This document shows, one piece after another, positions 31,816-39,847 of a stretch of DNA of 41,621 bases (position 1 is the first letter of the stretch; each line of letters opens with the position of its first letter). The stretch covers positions 1-41,621 of the forward strand of contig CAJFTX010000011.1 of NCBI GenBank assembly GCA_904420075.1, given 5' to 3'. The stretch comes from an uncultured Clostridia bacterium (GTDB taxonomy: Bacteria; Bacillota; Clostridia; Oscillospirales; Feifaniaceae). The notes under the pieces were generated by a model. It searched no databases. It was not told the DNA's origin and saw only the letters and a list, made by a program, of their open reading frames with translations. The position numbers and the translations under genes are program-made.

Positions 31816-32895
31816 TTACCGCATACAAACACAGATATCATTCACCGCCAGCACATCCTCGAGCTGCTCCCGGTGCCCGTCGATCTGCACCGACACTCCG
31901 TTCACCGCCTCTGCAAACGGCGGGATCAGATACTTCCGCTCCTTCAGCGTCGTGCTCCCGAGCGTCACCGTCCGCTCCTCGCCCTCCGGCGAAAGCGCCA
32001 CATGGTTCTTTGTGTCCGTCCCCAGCTTCACCGCAAGGGTCGCCCCCTCCGGCAGCGCCGGGTAGTGCAGATACACCTCTCCACTCTCCACCGGCACACC
32101 GAGCTCGATCACCTTCGTGATATAGCTCCCGTCCTCCGCCTGGGTCGATGCCTTGGTTGCCTTCACTGTCGCCGTCACCGCCGGGTACACTCCGTTCCCG
32201 TCGTCCGACAGGCTCTCGAAATCTCCAAGACCGTCCTCCCGCAGATATCCCTGATAGCTGTATCCCGAGCTGCCCGTCAGCTCCAGCTCATAGTACGCAT
32301 ACTTCGCCGGACTCGCCGCCGTCACATGCACCATTCTCAGCTCCGTCGTCACCGTGCTCGAAAGCTTTGTCCGCGCGCCGCCCGCGCTCGCTCTGCCGTA
32401 GATGGCGCCCGTGAGCGTCTCCGGCGGCCAGGTCTCGTTGACCGAGGTCTCCAGTGAAAACCTGACCTCCTCAACGCTATCCGCCTCCTGTGCGAAATGC
32501 GCCAGCGCCGTCACCTGCTCGCTCTGATAGGTCGCCAGATGTTCCACCCCCGCGTAACAGCTCCAGTCCACCGCGCCGCCGTCCGTCCCGTCAAACTTCA
32601 GCTGATGCGCCGTCGTGTCCACTGTGCACTTCGTCGCCGAGTACCGCTTCTTTGTGTCCCCGAACGCCTCGACAAAGCCCCCCAGCATCGGCGGCTCCTT
32701 CTTCTCCAGAATCTCCTGTAGTTGCAGCATCTTTACGTCGTACTGCACCCATGTCACCGGCTCCAGCGGGTCCACCACCGTCCCCGTCTCGTCCGCTGTG
32801 TGCAGCCGCCCGCGCTTGTCAATCGCGATCTCCCCGTAGGATAGCGACGCGGGAATCGCGCTCTCCCCCGTCTGCCGCTTCTGTATTATCTGCAT
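31816..32895 (-). CDS. Tail-fibre-like phage protein
   Basis: The 359-residue protein has N-terminus MQIIQKRQTGESAIPASLSYGEIAIDKRGRLHTAD (here trimmed: the key parts are the AxLxxGEIAID and GRLHTAD segments). This matches the attachment domain found at the start of many tail-fibre and hyaluronidase-type proteins. The rest is mostly beta-sheet with Gly, Thr and Ser (e.g. YELELTGSSGYSYQGYL, AVTATVKATK), consistent with a fibre or receptor-binding body. No enzymatic motif was seen. AGGAGGAAAAAAGG precedes the ATG. Repeat islands flank it on both sides, so it may be its own transcription unit. Confidence 0.68.
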   Translation of the reverse strand: MQIIQKRQTGESAIPASLSYGEIAIDKRGRLHTADETGTVVDPLEPVTWVQYDVKMLQLQEILEKKEPPMLGGFVEAFGDTKKRYSATKCTVDTTAHQLKFDGTDGGAVDWSCYAGVEHLATYQSEQVTALAHFAQEADSVEEVRFSLETSVNETWPPETLTGAIYGRASAGGARTKLSSTVTTELRMVHVTAASPAKYAYYELELTGSSGYSYQGYLREDGLGDFESLSDDGNGVYPAVTATVKATKASTQAEDGSYITKVIELGVPVESGEVYLHYPALPEGATLAVKLGTDTKNHVALSPEGEERTVTLGSTTLKERKYLIPPFAEAVNGVSVQIDGHREQLEDVLAVNDICVCMR

Positions 32896-32933
32896 CCTTT
32901 TTTCCTCCTCTTCTCCCTTCCGCGCACCGCCCT

Positions 32934-33029
32934 GTCACGTCTGCAACTCGCAGGGAGCCGCCTTCTGCGGCTCCCTCCGATGCGCCTGCCCGGCTGCCCG
33001 CTTGCACGCACTCTGCGGGGCGCTCGCGC
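32934..33029. repeat. Mosaic repeat fragment C
   Basis: This is a short diverged repeat. CACGTCTGCAACTCGC is followed by a 9-bp hairpin (GGGAGCCGC/GCGGCTCCC), then GGCTGCCCGCTTGCACGC and a CTCTGCGGGG end. It is a two-hairpin module with a different first stem. It begins directly at the stop of the 608-residue gene. Confidence 0.7.
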
Positions 33030-34856
33030 TCATCTGATCTTTTTTGCCACCCGGTAGGTGAGCGCGAGCGCCGAGATGTTCAGATCCCGTCCCGGCTCGC
33101 AGGAGCGGAACTCCACCGCGAAGTAGAGGCTCTTGCGTTTTCTCGGGCGGCGCCGATAGGTGTAAAAATAGTTGTTCACCCCGAAGGTGAACGCGTCCCA
33201 CCGGAAATTTTCAAACGAGAAGGAGCCGGCCCAGACCGGTTGCAGCTCCCCCTCCCCCGAGCTGTGCTGCTCGGTGATATACCGCAGCTCCGCGTAGGAG
33301 CTGGTGTCGGTTCGCATCGTCACAAACAGCTCGAGCGCCGTCTTTTTGGAGTCCAGCGCGTTGAAATGCCGGATCGGCATCCGCCAGAGCGCCTCATACG
33401 GCTGTTCAAAGTCGCAGAAGTCGCGCCTGTCAAACTGTCCGAGCCCGCCCGCATAGCGGAAATAGAGCTCGCCCGCGCGCTCCGCAAAGCCCTTCGCCGC
33501 GATCCCGTCGAAGTAGAACCACGAGAGCTTCTTCGCCGCCGCGTCCGGGTTGTTCCCGAGGGCGTAGGGGCTCGCCGCGTAGTCCCAGAGGAAGGCCCGC
33601 TCCCCGACGCAGAGCCAGTAGCGCCCCTCCCAGTCGAGCGAGACCGCGTCCTTTAGCCCCTCGCAGTCGAGCAGGCCCGGGCTGTCCTTCCCGCGGTTGA
33701 TATTGCGCGAGAGCAGCTGCACGTTGCGCTCCTCGGCGATGTCGGTCGAGAGCAGAATGTGCACCCCGCGCGCGCTGTTCAAAAAGACGAGCGAGTTATT
33801 CACCAGCTGGATGCTGCCGGGGGCGTCGCAGCCGATCGTGCGGTTGACCGCCCGCTGCGGAAAGCTCACCCGCCCGTCCGCCGTGCCGTCGTAGCTGTAG
33901 GAGACCTGCCAGATCTCCCGCTCCAGAAAGACGATCAGAACGCCGTACTGCTCGGCCATACCGGTGATCACCCCGCCGCCCGAGCCGACGGTGTTGTAGT
34001 TGTTGTCGGGGAAGTAGCTCGGGTCCAGCAGCTCCGAGTAGTAGTAGGTGGCCCCGTCCCCGCCCGCGAGGAACAGCCGGGTCCCGCCCGTACCGCCGAA
34101 GTTCGCCGTCACCCGGCAGGCGTAGAGCTTGTCTCTCAGCTCCGCGTCCAGTTTGGAGACGGTGATCTCCACGTTGTTGGTCCCCTTGGGGGGAGGCGAG
34201 GTGAAGGTGACTCTGCCCAGCGTGTAGTCCGCCGTCCAGCCGCCCTCCAGCCGCTCGCCGTCCACCACCACCTCGCAGAACCCCTCGTCGAGTCCCCTGT
34301 CGGTCAGCTGATAGACGGTGCTCTCCCCGTCGCCGTGAAAGCTGTTTGTAAATTTGCCGCCGAGGCGGTTGTAGCCCGCGGCGAGATCGCCGCCCTCGCC
34401 GTCTGGCGGCCGGTTGATGACGATGGTCGGCACATAAGGCTCCACCGCCTCCACCGTCTCCCCGTCGCAGCGGAGATACTCCTTCTTCGAGAGGTAGTAG
34501 ATCGCGCTGCCGAACCGGAAGAGCGTCCCCTCGCTGTCCGCAATCCCGTCGTAGAGCTCGCAGAACTCCTCCTCAAAGCGGTAGAGCTTGCTCCCCGCGA
34601 CCGCATAGAGCGCGCCCCCAAATTCGATCATCGCGCCGAGCTCCGCCTCCCCCGGCGGGGCCGCCACCGCCCGCTGTCCGGGCCGCTTCGAGAGGGTCCG
34701 CCCGTCAAACCACACGTTTTTCATCCTCGGACTCTGGTTGTCCGCGAGCAGATACTCGGGGTCCGCCGTGTTGAGCCCGCCCGAGATCGGCGTCTCCTTG
34801 GTGCCGATCTCAAAGCGGCGGACCGGGTTGTCCGTTCCCGTATCGGTCAGTCTCAT
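33030..34856 (-). CDS. Large phage virion protein (tail-tubular/stabilisation-like)
   Basis: The protein has 608 residues. It starts with a basic segment, then FEIGTKETPISGGLNTADPEYL and ENxSPRMKNVWFDG-type text (here NQSPRMKNVWFDGRTLSKRPGQ). This opening is typical of long beta-rich virion proteins that sit at the portal vertex of short-tailed phages. The body is beta-strand-rich with many Gly-Tyr and Trp motifs (YRFEEEFCELYDG, RYWLCVGERAFLWDY), compatible with a propeller or tubular fold. It is 11 bases after the connector gene stop, with AGGGGGTGA as ribosome site. Assignment as tail tube B-like is inference from gene order (portal, scaffold, capsid, connector, this). Confidence 0.65.
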   Translation of the reverse strand: MRLTDTGTDNPVRRFEIGTKETPISGGLNTADPEYLLADNQSPRMKNVWFDGRTLSKRPGQRAVAAPPGEAELGAMIEFGGALYAVAGSKLYRFEEEFCELYDGIADSEGTLFRFGSAIYYLSKKEYLRCDGETVEAVEPYVPTIVINRPPDGEGGDLAAGYNRLGGKFTNSFHGDGESTVYQLTDRGLDEGFCEVVVDGERLEGGWTADYTLGRVTFTSPPPKGTNNVEITVSKLDAELRDKLYACRVTANFGGTGGTRLFLAGGDGATYYYSELLDPSYFPDNNYNTVGSGGGVITGMAEQYGVLIVFLEREIWQVSYSYDGTADGRVSFPQRAVNRTIGCDAPGSIQLVNNSLVFLNSARGVHILLSTDIAEERNVQLLSRNINRGKDSPGLLDCEGLKDAVSLDWEGRYWLCVGERAFLWDYAASPYALGNNPDAAAKKLSWFYFDGIAAKGFAERAGELYFRYAGGLGQFDRRDFCDFEQPYEALWRMPIRHFNALDSKKTALELFVTMRTDTSSYAELRYITEQHSSGEGELQPVWAGSFSFENFRWDAFTFGVNNYFYTYRRRPRKRKSLYFAVEFRSCEPGRDLNISALALTYRVAKKIR

Positions 34857-34867
34857 CCCGTCACCCC

Positions 34868-35236
34868 CTAGTAGCAGTCGGCGCTCTCCGCCGGAGCAGC
34901 CCTTGAGAGGTCCGAGAGCGCCGCGATGAACCGCTCGCGGTAGGCGGCCGCCTTGCCGTCCTCGCCCTCGTCCGCGAAGAAGTAGGCCGCGAGTCCATAG
35001 GGCAGCGCGAGCGCGCAGAGCTCGTCGTCATAGTCGATCTCGTCCTCCGCGGCGCGCACCTCCGGCGCCGTGAGCGGCGGCAGGCCCGCCGCCGCGCGCC
35101 TGCTGTTCTGGCAGGGGAGCGCCTCCACAAGCAGCGCGTTTAAAAAATCGGGGAAACACCGCTGAAATTCGGGGTCTCTGCCCTCTCTGTCGTAGAGATA
35201 GCTGAGCGCCCGCCGGTAAATCTCACCCGCTGTCAT
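34868..35236 (-). CDS. Phage head-tail connector-like protein
   Basis: The protein has 122 residues: all-helical, acidic, starting MTAGEIYRRALSYLYD, with FLNALLVEALPCQN and DEIDYDDELCALALPYGLAAYFFADE. Size, helix content and position directly after the major capsid gene match head-completion or connector adaptors (gp6/gp15-like). AAGGAGGAGTATGT precedes the ATG. A GC hairpin at 35263-35285 separates it from the capsid gene. Confidence 0.68.
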   Translation of the reverse strand: MTAGEIYRRALSYLYDREGRDPEFQRCFPDFLNALLVEALPCQNSRRAAAGLPPLTAPEVRAAEDEIDYDDELCALALPYGLAAYFFADEGEDGKAAAYRERFIAALSDLSRAAPAESADCY

Positions 35237-35262
35237 ACATACTCCTCCTTCCGGGAGAAGAA

Positions 35263-35285
35263 GGGGCGGGCAGAGGGCCCGCCCC
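35263..35285 (-). terminator. Hairpin between capsid and connector genes
   Basis: A 9-bp perfect stem (35263-35271 with 35277-35285, loop AGAGG) lies just after the capsid stop and is followed on the minus strand by TTCTTCTC. It may be an attenuator that lowers downstream expression relative to the capsid gene. Confidence 0.5.
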
Positions 35286-35293
35286 GCTCCCCA

Positions 35294-36361
35294 CTACTTT
35301 GTGAACGTGTAATCGGTCACGTTCGAGGTAAAGCCGCCGTCCTTGTAGGCGACCGCCCTGGCGAGATGGCTGCCGCTGCCGAGCGCGGTCGTCGCGATCG
35401 GGGTGGAGTAGATCACCGCCGAGTCGCTGTAGCGCGGGTCGCTGCCGTCCAGGGTGACCCGGATCTCGGTCGCGCCCTCCGCCGTCACGGTGAGCTTGTC
35501 GGTCGCATAGGAGACGCTCGGCGCCGCCTGCTGCGAGGCGCCGAGCACCGCGGCGTAGACGCCGGCCGATTTCGCCCCCAGCACGAAGGCGTCGTAGTAG
35601 TGACGGCCCTCCAGCAGGTCGCCCGACAGTCCCGGCGGGTCCTTGTGGTACTTCGCATCACTGATCTTATAGGGGAACATGACCGCCGCCGGCACCCAGA
35701 TTAAGAAATAGCAGTCCTTCGGCAGATAGGTGTTCGGCACCTTCACGACCTTCAGCCCCTGCACCTCGCCGACGATCCCCTTGCCGATCGACTTCCTGCC
35801 CAGCGTCTCGACGCCCACAAACTCGGGCGAGAGCTTGATGAGCTTGAACACGTCGCCGGTCACCGCGATGTAGCGGTGCTCCTCGTCCACGAGGTTGTTG
35901 TCGAGCTCGGCCACCGCGTCCGCGATCAGCCCGATGATGGTGTCCTTGGTCGGCGCCTTGTCGAGCCCCTTGACGGTGCCCGCGTGGCACACAAACTGGG
36001 AGAATGCGTAGCGGTCGGCCGCCGGGATCGACTGCTCGTTGAGCTGGAGCTTCAGCATCTTCGCCGCGCCCTTGACGTTCATCTGGTCGCGGTTGTTGCC
36101 CTTATCGATGGTAAGGGTGAACGCCTTGTCCTGGCTCATCACGAGCTCCTGGACGATGTCCTGCATCTCGGTGGGCTCGCCGTAGCGGTTCATCCCGCTT
36201 CTCACGTAGTCGTTCTCCGGCACGGTCACGGGGGTGTAGATCTTCAGCGTCTTGCTTCCCGTGAAGTCGTACTCCTCGCTCGTCTTGCCCTTGACAAACG
36301 AGCTCTTGGTGAAATAGCTCGCGATTCTGTCCGAATTCTTTGTCGCTAAATTGATTGCCAT
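35294..36361 (-). CDS. Phage major capsid protein with C-terminal Ig-like domain
   Basis: The protein has 355 residues. Residues 1 to about 270 have the features of clostridial phage capsid proteins: MAINLATKNSDRIASYFT, the DFTGSKTLKIYTPVTVP strand, YVRSGMNRYGEPTEM, and FTLTIDKGNNRDQMN. These are consistent with an HK97-type fold. Residues about 272-355 are a separate beta domain (LTVTAEGATEIRVTLDGSDPRYS...YTFTK) like the chitobiase C-terminal or bacterial Ig-like decoration domains seen on some capsids. AGAAAGGATGAG precedes the ATG. The gap upstream (36362-36994) is repeat island D. Confidence 0.85.
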   Translation of the reverse strand: MAINLATKNSDRIASYFTKSSFVKGKTSEEYDFTGSKTLKIYTPVTVPENDYVRSGMNRYGEPTEMQDIVQELVMSQDKAFTLTIDKGNNRDQMNVKGAAKMLKLQLNEQSIPAADRYAFSQFVCHAGTVKGLDKAPTKDTIIGLIADAVAELDNNLVDEEHRYIAVTGDVFKLIKLSPEFVGVETLGRKSIGKGIVGEVQGLKVVKVPNTYLPKDCYFLIWVPAAVMFPYKISDAKYHKDPPGLSGDLLEGRHYYDAFVLGAKSAGVYAAVLGASQQAAPSVSYATDKLTVTAEGATEIRVTLDGSDPRYSDSAVIYSTPIATTALGSGSHLARAVAYKDGGFTSNVTDYTFTK

Positions 36362-36509
36362 AGGTCTCTCATCCTTTCTCTATTTCGTCTGTTGCGGTGT
36401 GGGGCGGCGGAACTTACGCCGCCGCTCCCCCGGTAACTGTTCCGGCTCCGGCCGGAGCCGGGCGTCGCGCCCCGTCGGGACACGGGGAAAGCGGAGGTTT
36501 TCTCCTGGT

Positions 36510-36990
36510 CGCCCCGTCCGCGGGCGGCTGCACAGCCAGTCACGTCTCGCACCCAAAGGGCACAGGCGCCTCCCAGCGGCGGTTGCTCACTTGCATGCCC
36601 CTACGACGGCCCAAGAGCCCGCCTTGCGGCGGGTTGCTCGCTTGCACGCTCCCTGCGGCTCGCAGTGTTTTTTTGCTGTGCCGTTTTTAGCGGAGGTTCT
36701 TTCGGCTTTGCCGAAAGAACGGCTGAGCCCCTGGGCGTCCTGCTTATGCAGTCCGCCAAGGTCGCTCATGCCTGCTCCCGGGTGTTCGGGCGCTCTCTCA
36801 GTCACGCTTTCCGCCGCTCCGCTAACGGAAAATAACAGCCTACTCGCGAAAAATCCGCGCCGCTTACAGGCGGCGCCTCCGACTCGCCAAGAGCCCGCCT
36901 CCGGCGGGTTGCTCGCATGTACGCTCCCTGCGGGTCGCAGTGTTTTTCCGCTGCGCAGCCGTTATTCTCCTGCTGCGCGGCTCAGCGCAC
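36510..36990. repeat. Mosaic repeat island D (scaffold-capsid gap)
   Basis: Modules in order: a CACGTCTCGC segment with diverged hairpins (36538-36599); a two-hairpin module (36602-36668, stem CCCGCC/GGCGGG); a 7-8 T run; the GTTCTTTCGGC/GCCGAAAGAAC hairpin module (36690-36790); a CACGC and GGAAAATAA segment leading into an A5-flanked 7-bp hairpin (36849-36876); another two-hairpin module (36879-36941); and a diverged end motif (36970-36990), four bases from the scaffold stop. The left part of the gap (36362-36509) shows no gene or promoter. Confidence 0.85.
36849..36876 (-). terminator. Repeat-borne terminator in island D
   Basis: AAAAA (36849-36853) is followed by a 7-bp stem (36857-36863 with 36870-36876). 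On the minus strand this reads as hairpin then TTTTT, so it would end scaffold-gene transcripts about 120 bases after the stop. The right-hand T run present in other copies is missing here. Confidence 0.6.
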
Positions 36991-36994
36991 TTAC

Positions 36995-37642
36995 TCAGGA
37001 GAAAAAGCCCTCGAGAAATTCGTCGTACTCGTCCTCGCCCGCGCCGCGCGCGCTGCCGAGACTCGCCGCCCGGTTCTTCTGCTCGGTCTTCAGCGCCTCG
37101 AGCTCCTCGCGGAGCTTCCGGTTCTCATAGGCGCGGTAGGCGGAGACGATGTCCTCCCCCGCGCGCACCTTCTCAAAAACTTCCTTTGGAATCTCCCGCT
37201 CGAAGTCGGTAATCTCCGGATAGTTCTCCACAAAGGCGGCGTAGCTCCTCTCCCGGCGCTGCCGCTCGGCACTCTCCCGCCGGACCGAGAACTCCACATT
37301 CGCCCGGTGCCGCTCCTCCGCCGTCAATACGGCGATCTCCCGCATCAGCTCGGGGGACAGCTCCGGATGCCGCGCCGAAAAGGCCGCGAGGCTGTTGCGC
37401 AGCGCCTCCGCCCCGACCGCGCGAACCCGGTTCTCGCGCGCGTCGCTCTCGGGCCGCTCCGCGGCCTGCTGTTCCGGCTGCTCCTCCGTCCGCTGTTCCG
37501 GCTCCACGGGCTCCGGCAGAGGCTCCTGCTCCTCCACCTCGAGGGTCAGATCCTCCTCCGGCGTCTCCGCCTCCTCGAGCGGCAGCTCGCACGCCTCCTC
37601 CACCTGCTCTTCCTGAACGGTCTCCATCGAATACTCTTCCAT
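36995..37642 (-). CDS. Phage scaffolding protein
   Basis: The 215-residue protein is extremely acidic in its first 70 residues (Glu/Pro-rich: VEEACELPLEEAETPEED). Helical coiled-coil sequence follows (ERHRANVEFSVRRESAERQRRERS, NRKLREELEALKTEQKN), and the end is an acidic DEYDEFLEGFF tail. Position between portal and capsid genes, composition and length fit scaffolding proteins that guide capsid assembly and are then expelled. GGAGTTTTGAGAG precedes the ATG at 37642; METVQ at 37627 is an alternative start. Confidence 0.8.
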   Translation of the reverse strand: MEEYSMETVQEEQVEEACELPLEEAETPEEDLTLEVEEQEPLPEPVEPEQRTEEQPEQQAAERPESDARENRVRAVGAEALRNSLAAFSARHPELSPELMREIAVLTAEERHRANVEFSVRRESAERQRRERSYAAFVENYPEITDFEREIPKEVFEKVRAGEDIVSAYRAYENRKLREELEALKTEQKNRAASLGSARGAGEDEYDEFLEGFFS

Positions 37643-37888
37643 CTCTCAAAACTCCTCTCCTGTCTCCGTTTCCCGGGGCTCCTCCCGCGCGACGCTTGCC
37701 ACCTGTCCGCGAAACTCGCCCCCATCCCACCCCTCCACCGCCCGCACCCGCGGGCAAAACCATCTATCTTAGAACCCCGCTGCACACCCGCCATTTCCAC
37801 TTCCACATCCGGCGCGCTTTGGGGGTGTTTTCCTCCGGAGGCGCTCCCGCCGCGCCTCCGCTCCAAGTCTAAATTTTTATCTCTTTTG
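37643..37888. other. Non-repeat spacer upstream of the scaffold gene
   Basis: About 245 bases lie between repeat island E and the scaffold gene. An open frame runs through it but overlaps the scaffold gene and has arginine-rich, out-of-frame character, so it is not called. A minus-strand A/T-rich stretch near 37870-37885 (GATAAAAATTT) could contain a promoter -10, but no matching -35 is visible. Confidence 0.35.
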
Positions 37889-38125
37889 TCGGAGGTTCTT
37901 TCGGCGGAGCCGAAAGAACGACTGAGCCCCTAGGCGTTCTGCCCCCGCAGCCCGCCAAGGCCGCTCATGTCTGCTCCCGGCTGCTCGGGCGCACAGTCAC
38001 GCCTCGCAGCCTCCGCAGACGCGGCACTGTTCCCTCCTCGCGAAAAATCCGCGCCGACTGCGTCGGCACCTGTTTTTTCGTCTGCGGGGGTCACTGTGCC
38101 GCTGCTCCCGGCTGCTCGGGCGCAC
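37889..38125. repeat. Mosaic repeat island E (portal 3' end)
   Basis: Modules in order: the GTTCTTTCGGC/GCCGAAAGAAC hairpin module (37890-37970), an end motif (37971-37994), the CAGTCACGCCTCGCAGCCTCCG segment (here shortened to CAGTCACGCC...CCTCCG), the terminator module (38030-38080), and the end motif at 38102-38125. Bases 38091-38125 are also coding: they provide the last 11 residues and stop of the portal gene. Confidence 0.85.
38043..38078. terminator. Repeat-borne bidirectional terminator after portal gene
   Basis: The order is five A, then a 6-bp stem GCCGAC/GTCGGC with TGC loop (38053-38067), then six T. The stem sequence differs from the glgP-glgC copies but pairing is kept. Confidence 0.75.
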
Positions 38126-39632
38126 TTATCTCCGCCTGCTCCCGGAGCTTCCGGAGAATCTTCTGCTTGCCGCGGATGTAGCTGTCCGGAATCCCCTCGA
38201 GATAGGTCGCCGCGTCGGTGATGACCCCCTTCTCAAAGAGGTTGTCGAGCGTCTGGAGCTGGGCCACCTCCGACCAGTAGGAGGCCGCACCCACGTCCAC
38301 CTTGAGCTGCATCGCGAGGTCGCGCAGCGTCCCAAAGTCGAAGAGGCTCATATAGTTCTCGCCCGTGGCCTCGTCCGAGAGCTTCACATACCGCGCGCCG
38401 TAGTAGGTGGCCATCATATCCGCCAAAATCCGCACCGAGTCCTCCACAAACTGGTAGAACCCGAGCTTCTGCAGCTCCAGCGGCGCTGCCGACGCCTTCT
38501 GCACCGCGATGATCGCGGAGGTGTTGTCCGGCCGCACGTTGCCGAGCGCCGCGTCCGACGCGCCCATGAAGTCCCGCGTGTAGGAGATGGTCTTGTCGAT
38601 CAGGGTCATCACCTGGCTCGACATGTCCGGCGCGCGCCAGCCGGAGAAGATCTGCTGGTTCGGGTCGCCATTGACCCCGATCGCGTCGTCCAGCTTGTTC
38701 GACCACTCGCCGATCAGGTTCCGGTTGAAGATCACCTTCGGGAAGGCCATCAGCTTGACCGCCTGCATCGCCATCGCAAACAGCTTGTTGACAAAGATCT
38801 GGTTTGGGATCAGACCGGTGATCGGCGACTGTCCGTGGTAGCAGCTCTTCACGCTCTCCCAGTTCATAAAGGCGACCGGGTAGAGCGAGAGCCCCGTGTC
38901 CCACTCGGGGCGGACGATCGCGTCCTTGGTGTACTTGACCGCGCTCACCGTGCCGCTCTCATTCTTGAACAGCTTCACAACCACCGTCGAGAGCTTCCCC
39001 TCGCTCTCCTTCTCCTCGAAGTAGGCGTTCTCGGCGTCCGGCCGGACGAGCTCCGCATCCGCCCCCCTGCCGAACCGCTTCATCTCCCGGCGCACCTCCT
39101 CCACCGTGCGGCGCATCGCGATGAGCAGATAGGGCTGCTCCTGCACCTCCGCGCTGTGCGGGTTGCCGAAGAGGACGTTTGTGTTGTCGAGGTTCTCCAC
39201 CCGGATGTCCCCCTTCGCCGCCTGGCCGGTTCTCACCTCCGGGTCGAAGTGGAAGTAGAAGCAGCCGTCCCCGTCCACCGCCGCGTTGCGCAGCAGCTCC
39301 CGGCACTTCGACTTGAACTTGGTCTGCTCGATCACCCGGTCCACCTCGGAGGAGAGGATCTCCGCCTCCAGATGCCGGTAGGAGTCAAACGGGGTGAACA
39401 CCGCCGCAATGTCGTCCGTCACAATCATCGAGATAAAATAGGTTACCACCCGCCGGAGCATGTTGAGCACCGGCTTGTCGAGCCCCTCTGCGCGGACCCC
39501 CTCCCACTGTTTGCCGATATAGAAGTTCTCGTTCTGCTTGACCGTCTCATAGAGGCCGATCGAGTAGTTGTAGTGTTTCGCCCGCTCAAATTCCTGCCAC
39601 AGCTCGGGCAGCGCCGTCTTTTTTGTCGCCAT
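38091..39632 (-). CDS. Phage portal protein
   Basis: The 513-residue protein forms the dodecameric DNA gate of the capsid. Its sequence is of the clostridial phage portal type: LPELWQEFERAKHYNYSIGL, ENFYIGKQWEGVRAEGLDKP, NMLRRVVTYFISMIV, and the C-terminal MMATYYGARYVKLSDEATGEN with LKVDVGAASYW. The last 11 residues (SAPEQPGAAAQ) are encoded by a mosaic repeat end motif, so the native ending has been replaced or extended by repeat DNA. The ATG overlaps the stop of the preceding small membrane protein gene by one base (TAATG). Confidence 0.88.
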   Translation of the reverse strand: MATKKTALPELWQEFERAKHYNYSIGLYETVKQNENFYIGKQWEGVRAEGLDKPVLNMLRRVVTYFISMIVTDDIAAVFTPFDSYRHLEAEILSSEVDRVIEQTKFKSKCRELLRNAAVDGDGCFYFHFDPEVRTGQAAKGDIRVENLDNTNVLFGNPHSAEVQEQPYLLIAMRRTVEEVRREMKRFGRGADAELVRPDAENAYFEEKESEGKLSTVVVKLFKNESGTVSAVKYTKDAIVRPEWDTGLSLYPVAFMNWESVKSCYHGQSPITGLIPNQIFVNKLFAMAMQAVKLMAFPKVIFNRNLIGEWSNKLDDAIGVNGDPNQQIFSGWRAPDMSSQVMTLIDKTISYTRDFMGASDAALGNVRPDNTSAIIAVQKASAAPLELQKLGFYQFVEDSVRILADMMATYYGARYVKLSDEATGENYMSLFDFGTLRDLAMQLKVDVGAASYWSEVAQLQTLDNLFEKGVITDAATYLEGIPDSYIRGKQKILRKLREQAEISAPEQPGAAAQ

Positions 39633-39835
39633 TACTCCTCACTCTCCCCCTGCTCTCTGCCGTCGTAGCGGAGCAGATTGCCCCACTGGCGGATGAGCGC
39701 AATGTCCTCGGCAAGCGCCGGGTCCGTCTCTCTCTGCGGGGGCTCCGGCGGGCGCTCCGGCCCTCTCCGTCCGCCCGCGAGCAGCGCGACCCCCGCCCCC
39801 GCCAAAAAACTGATGATACAAAAAATCGCTTCCAT
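39632..39835 (-). CDS. Small phage membrane protein
   Basis: The 67-residue protein opens with one hydrophobic helix (IFCIISFLAGAGVALLAG, about 4-21) and continues with a charged cytoplasmic tail (ALAEDIALIRQWGNLLRYDG). Genes of this size and ending lie between terminase and portal in related phage modules; the role is unknown. It starts 12 bases after the terminase stop (GGAGGACAGG ribosome site) and is coupled to portal by TAATG. Confidence 0.72.
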   Translation of the reverse strand: MEAIFCIISFLAGAGVALLAGGRRGPERPPEPPQRETDPALAEDIALIRQWGNLLRYDGREQGESEE

Positions 39836-39847
39836 CCTGTCCTCCTG

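Noticed and set aside
37546-37866. 106-codon frame upstream of and overlapping the scaffold gene
   Set aside because: It is arginine-rich, overlaps the scaffold gene out of frame and has no motif; the scaffold gene has its own good ribosome site.
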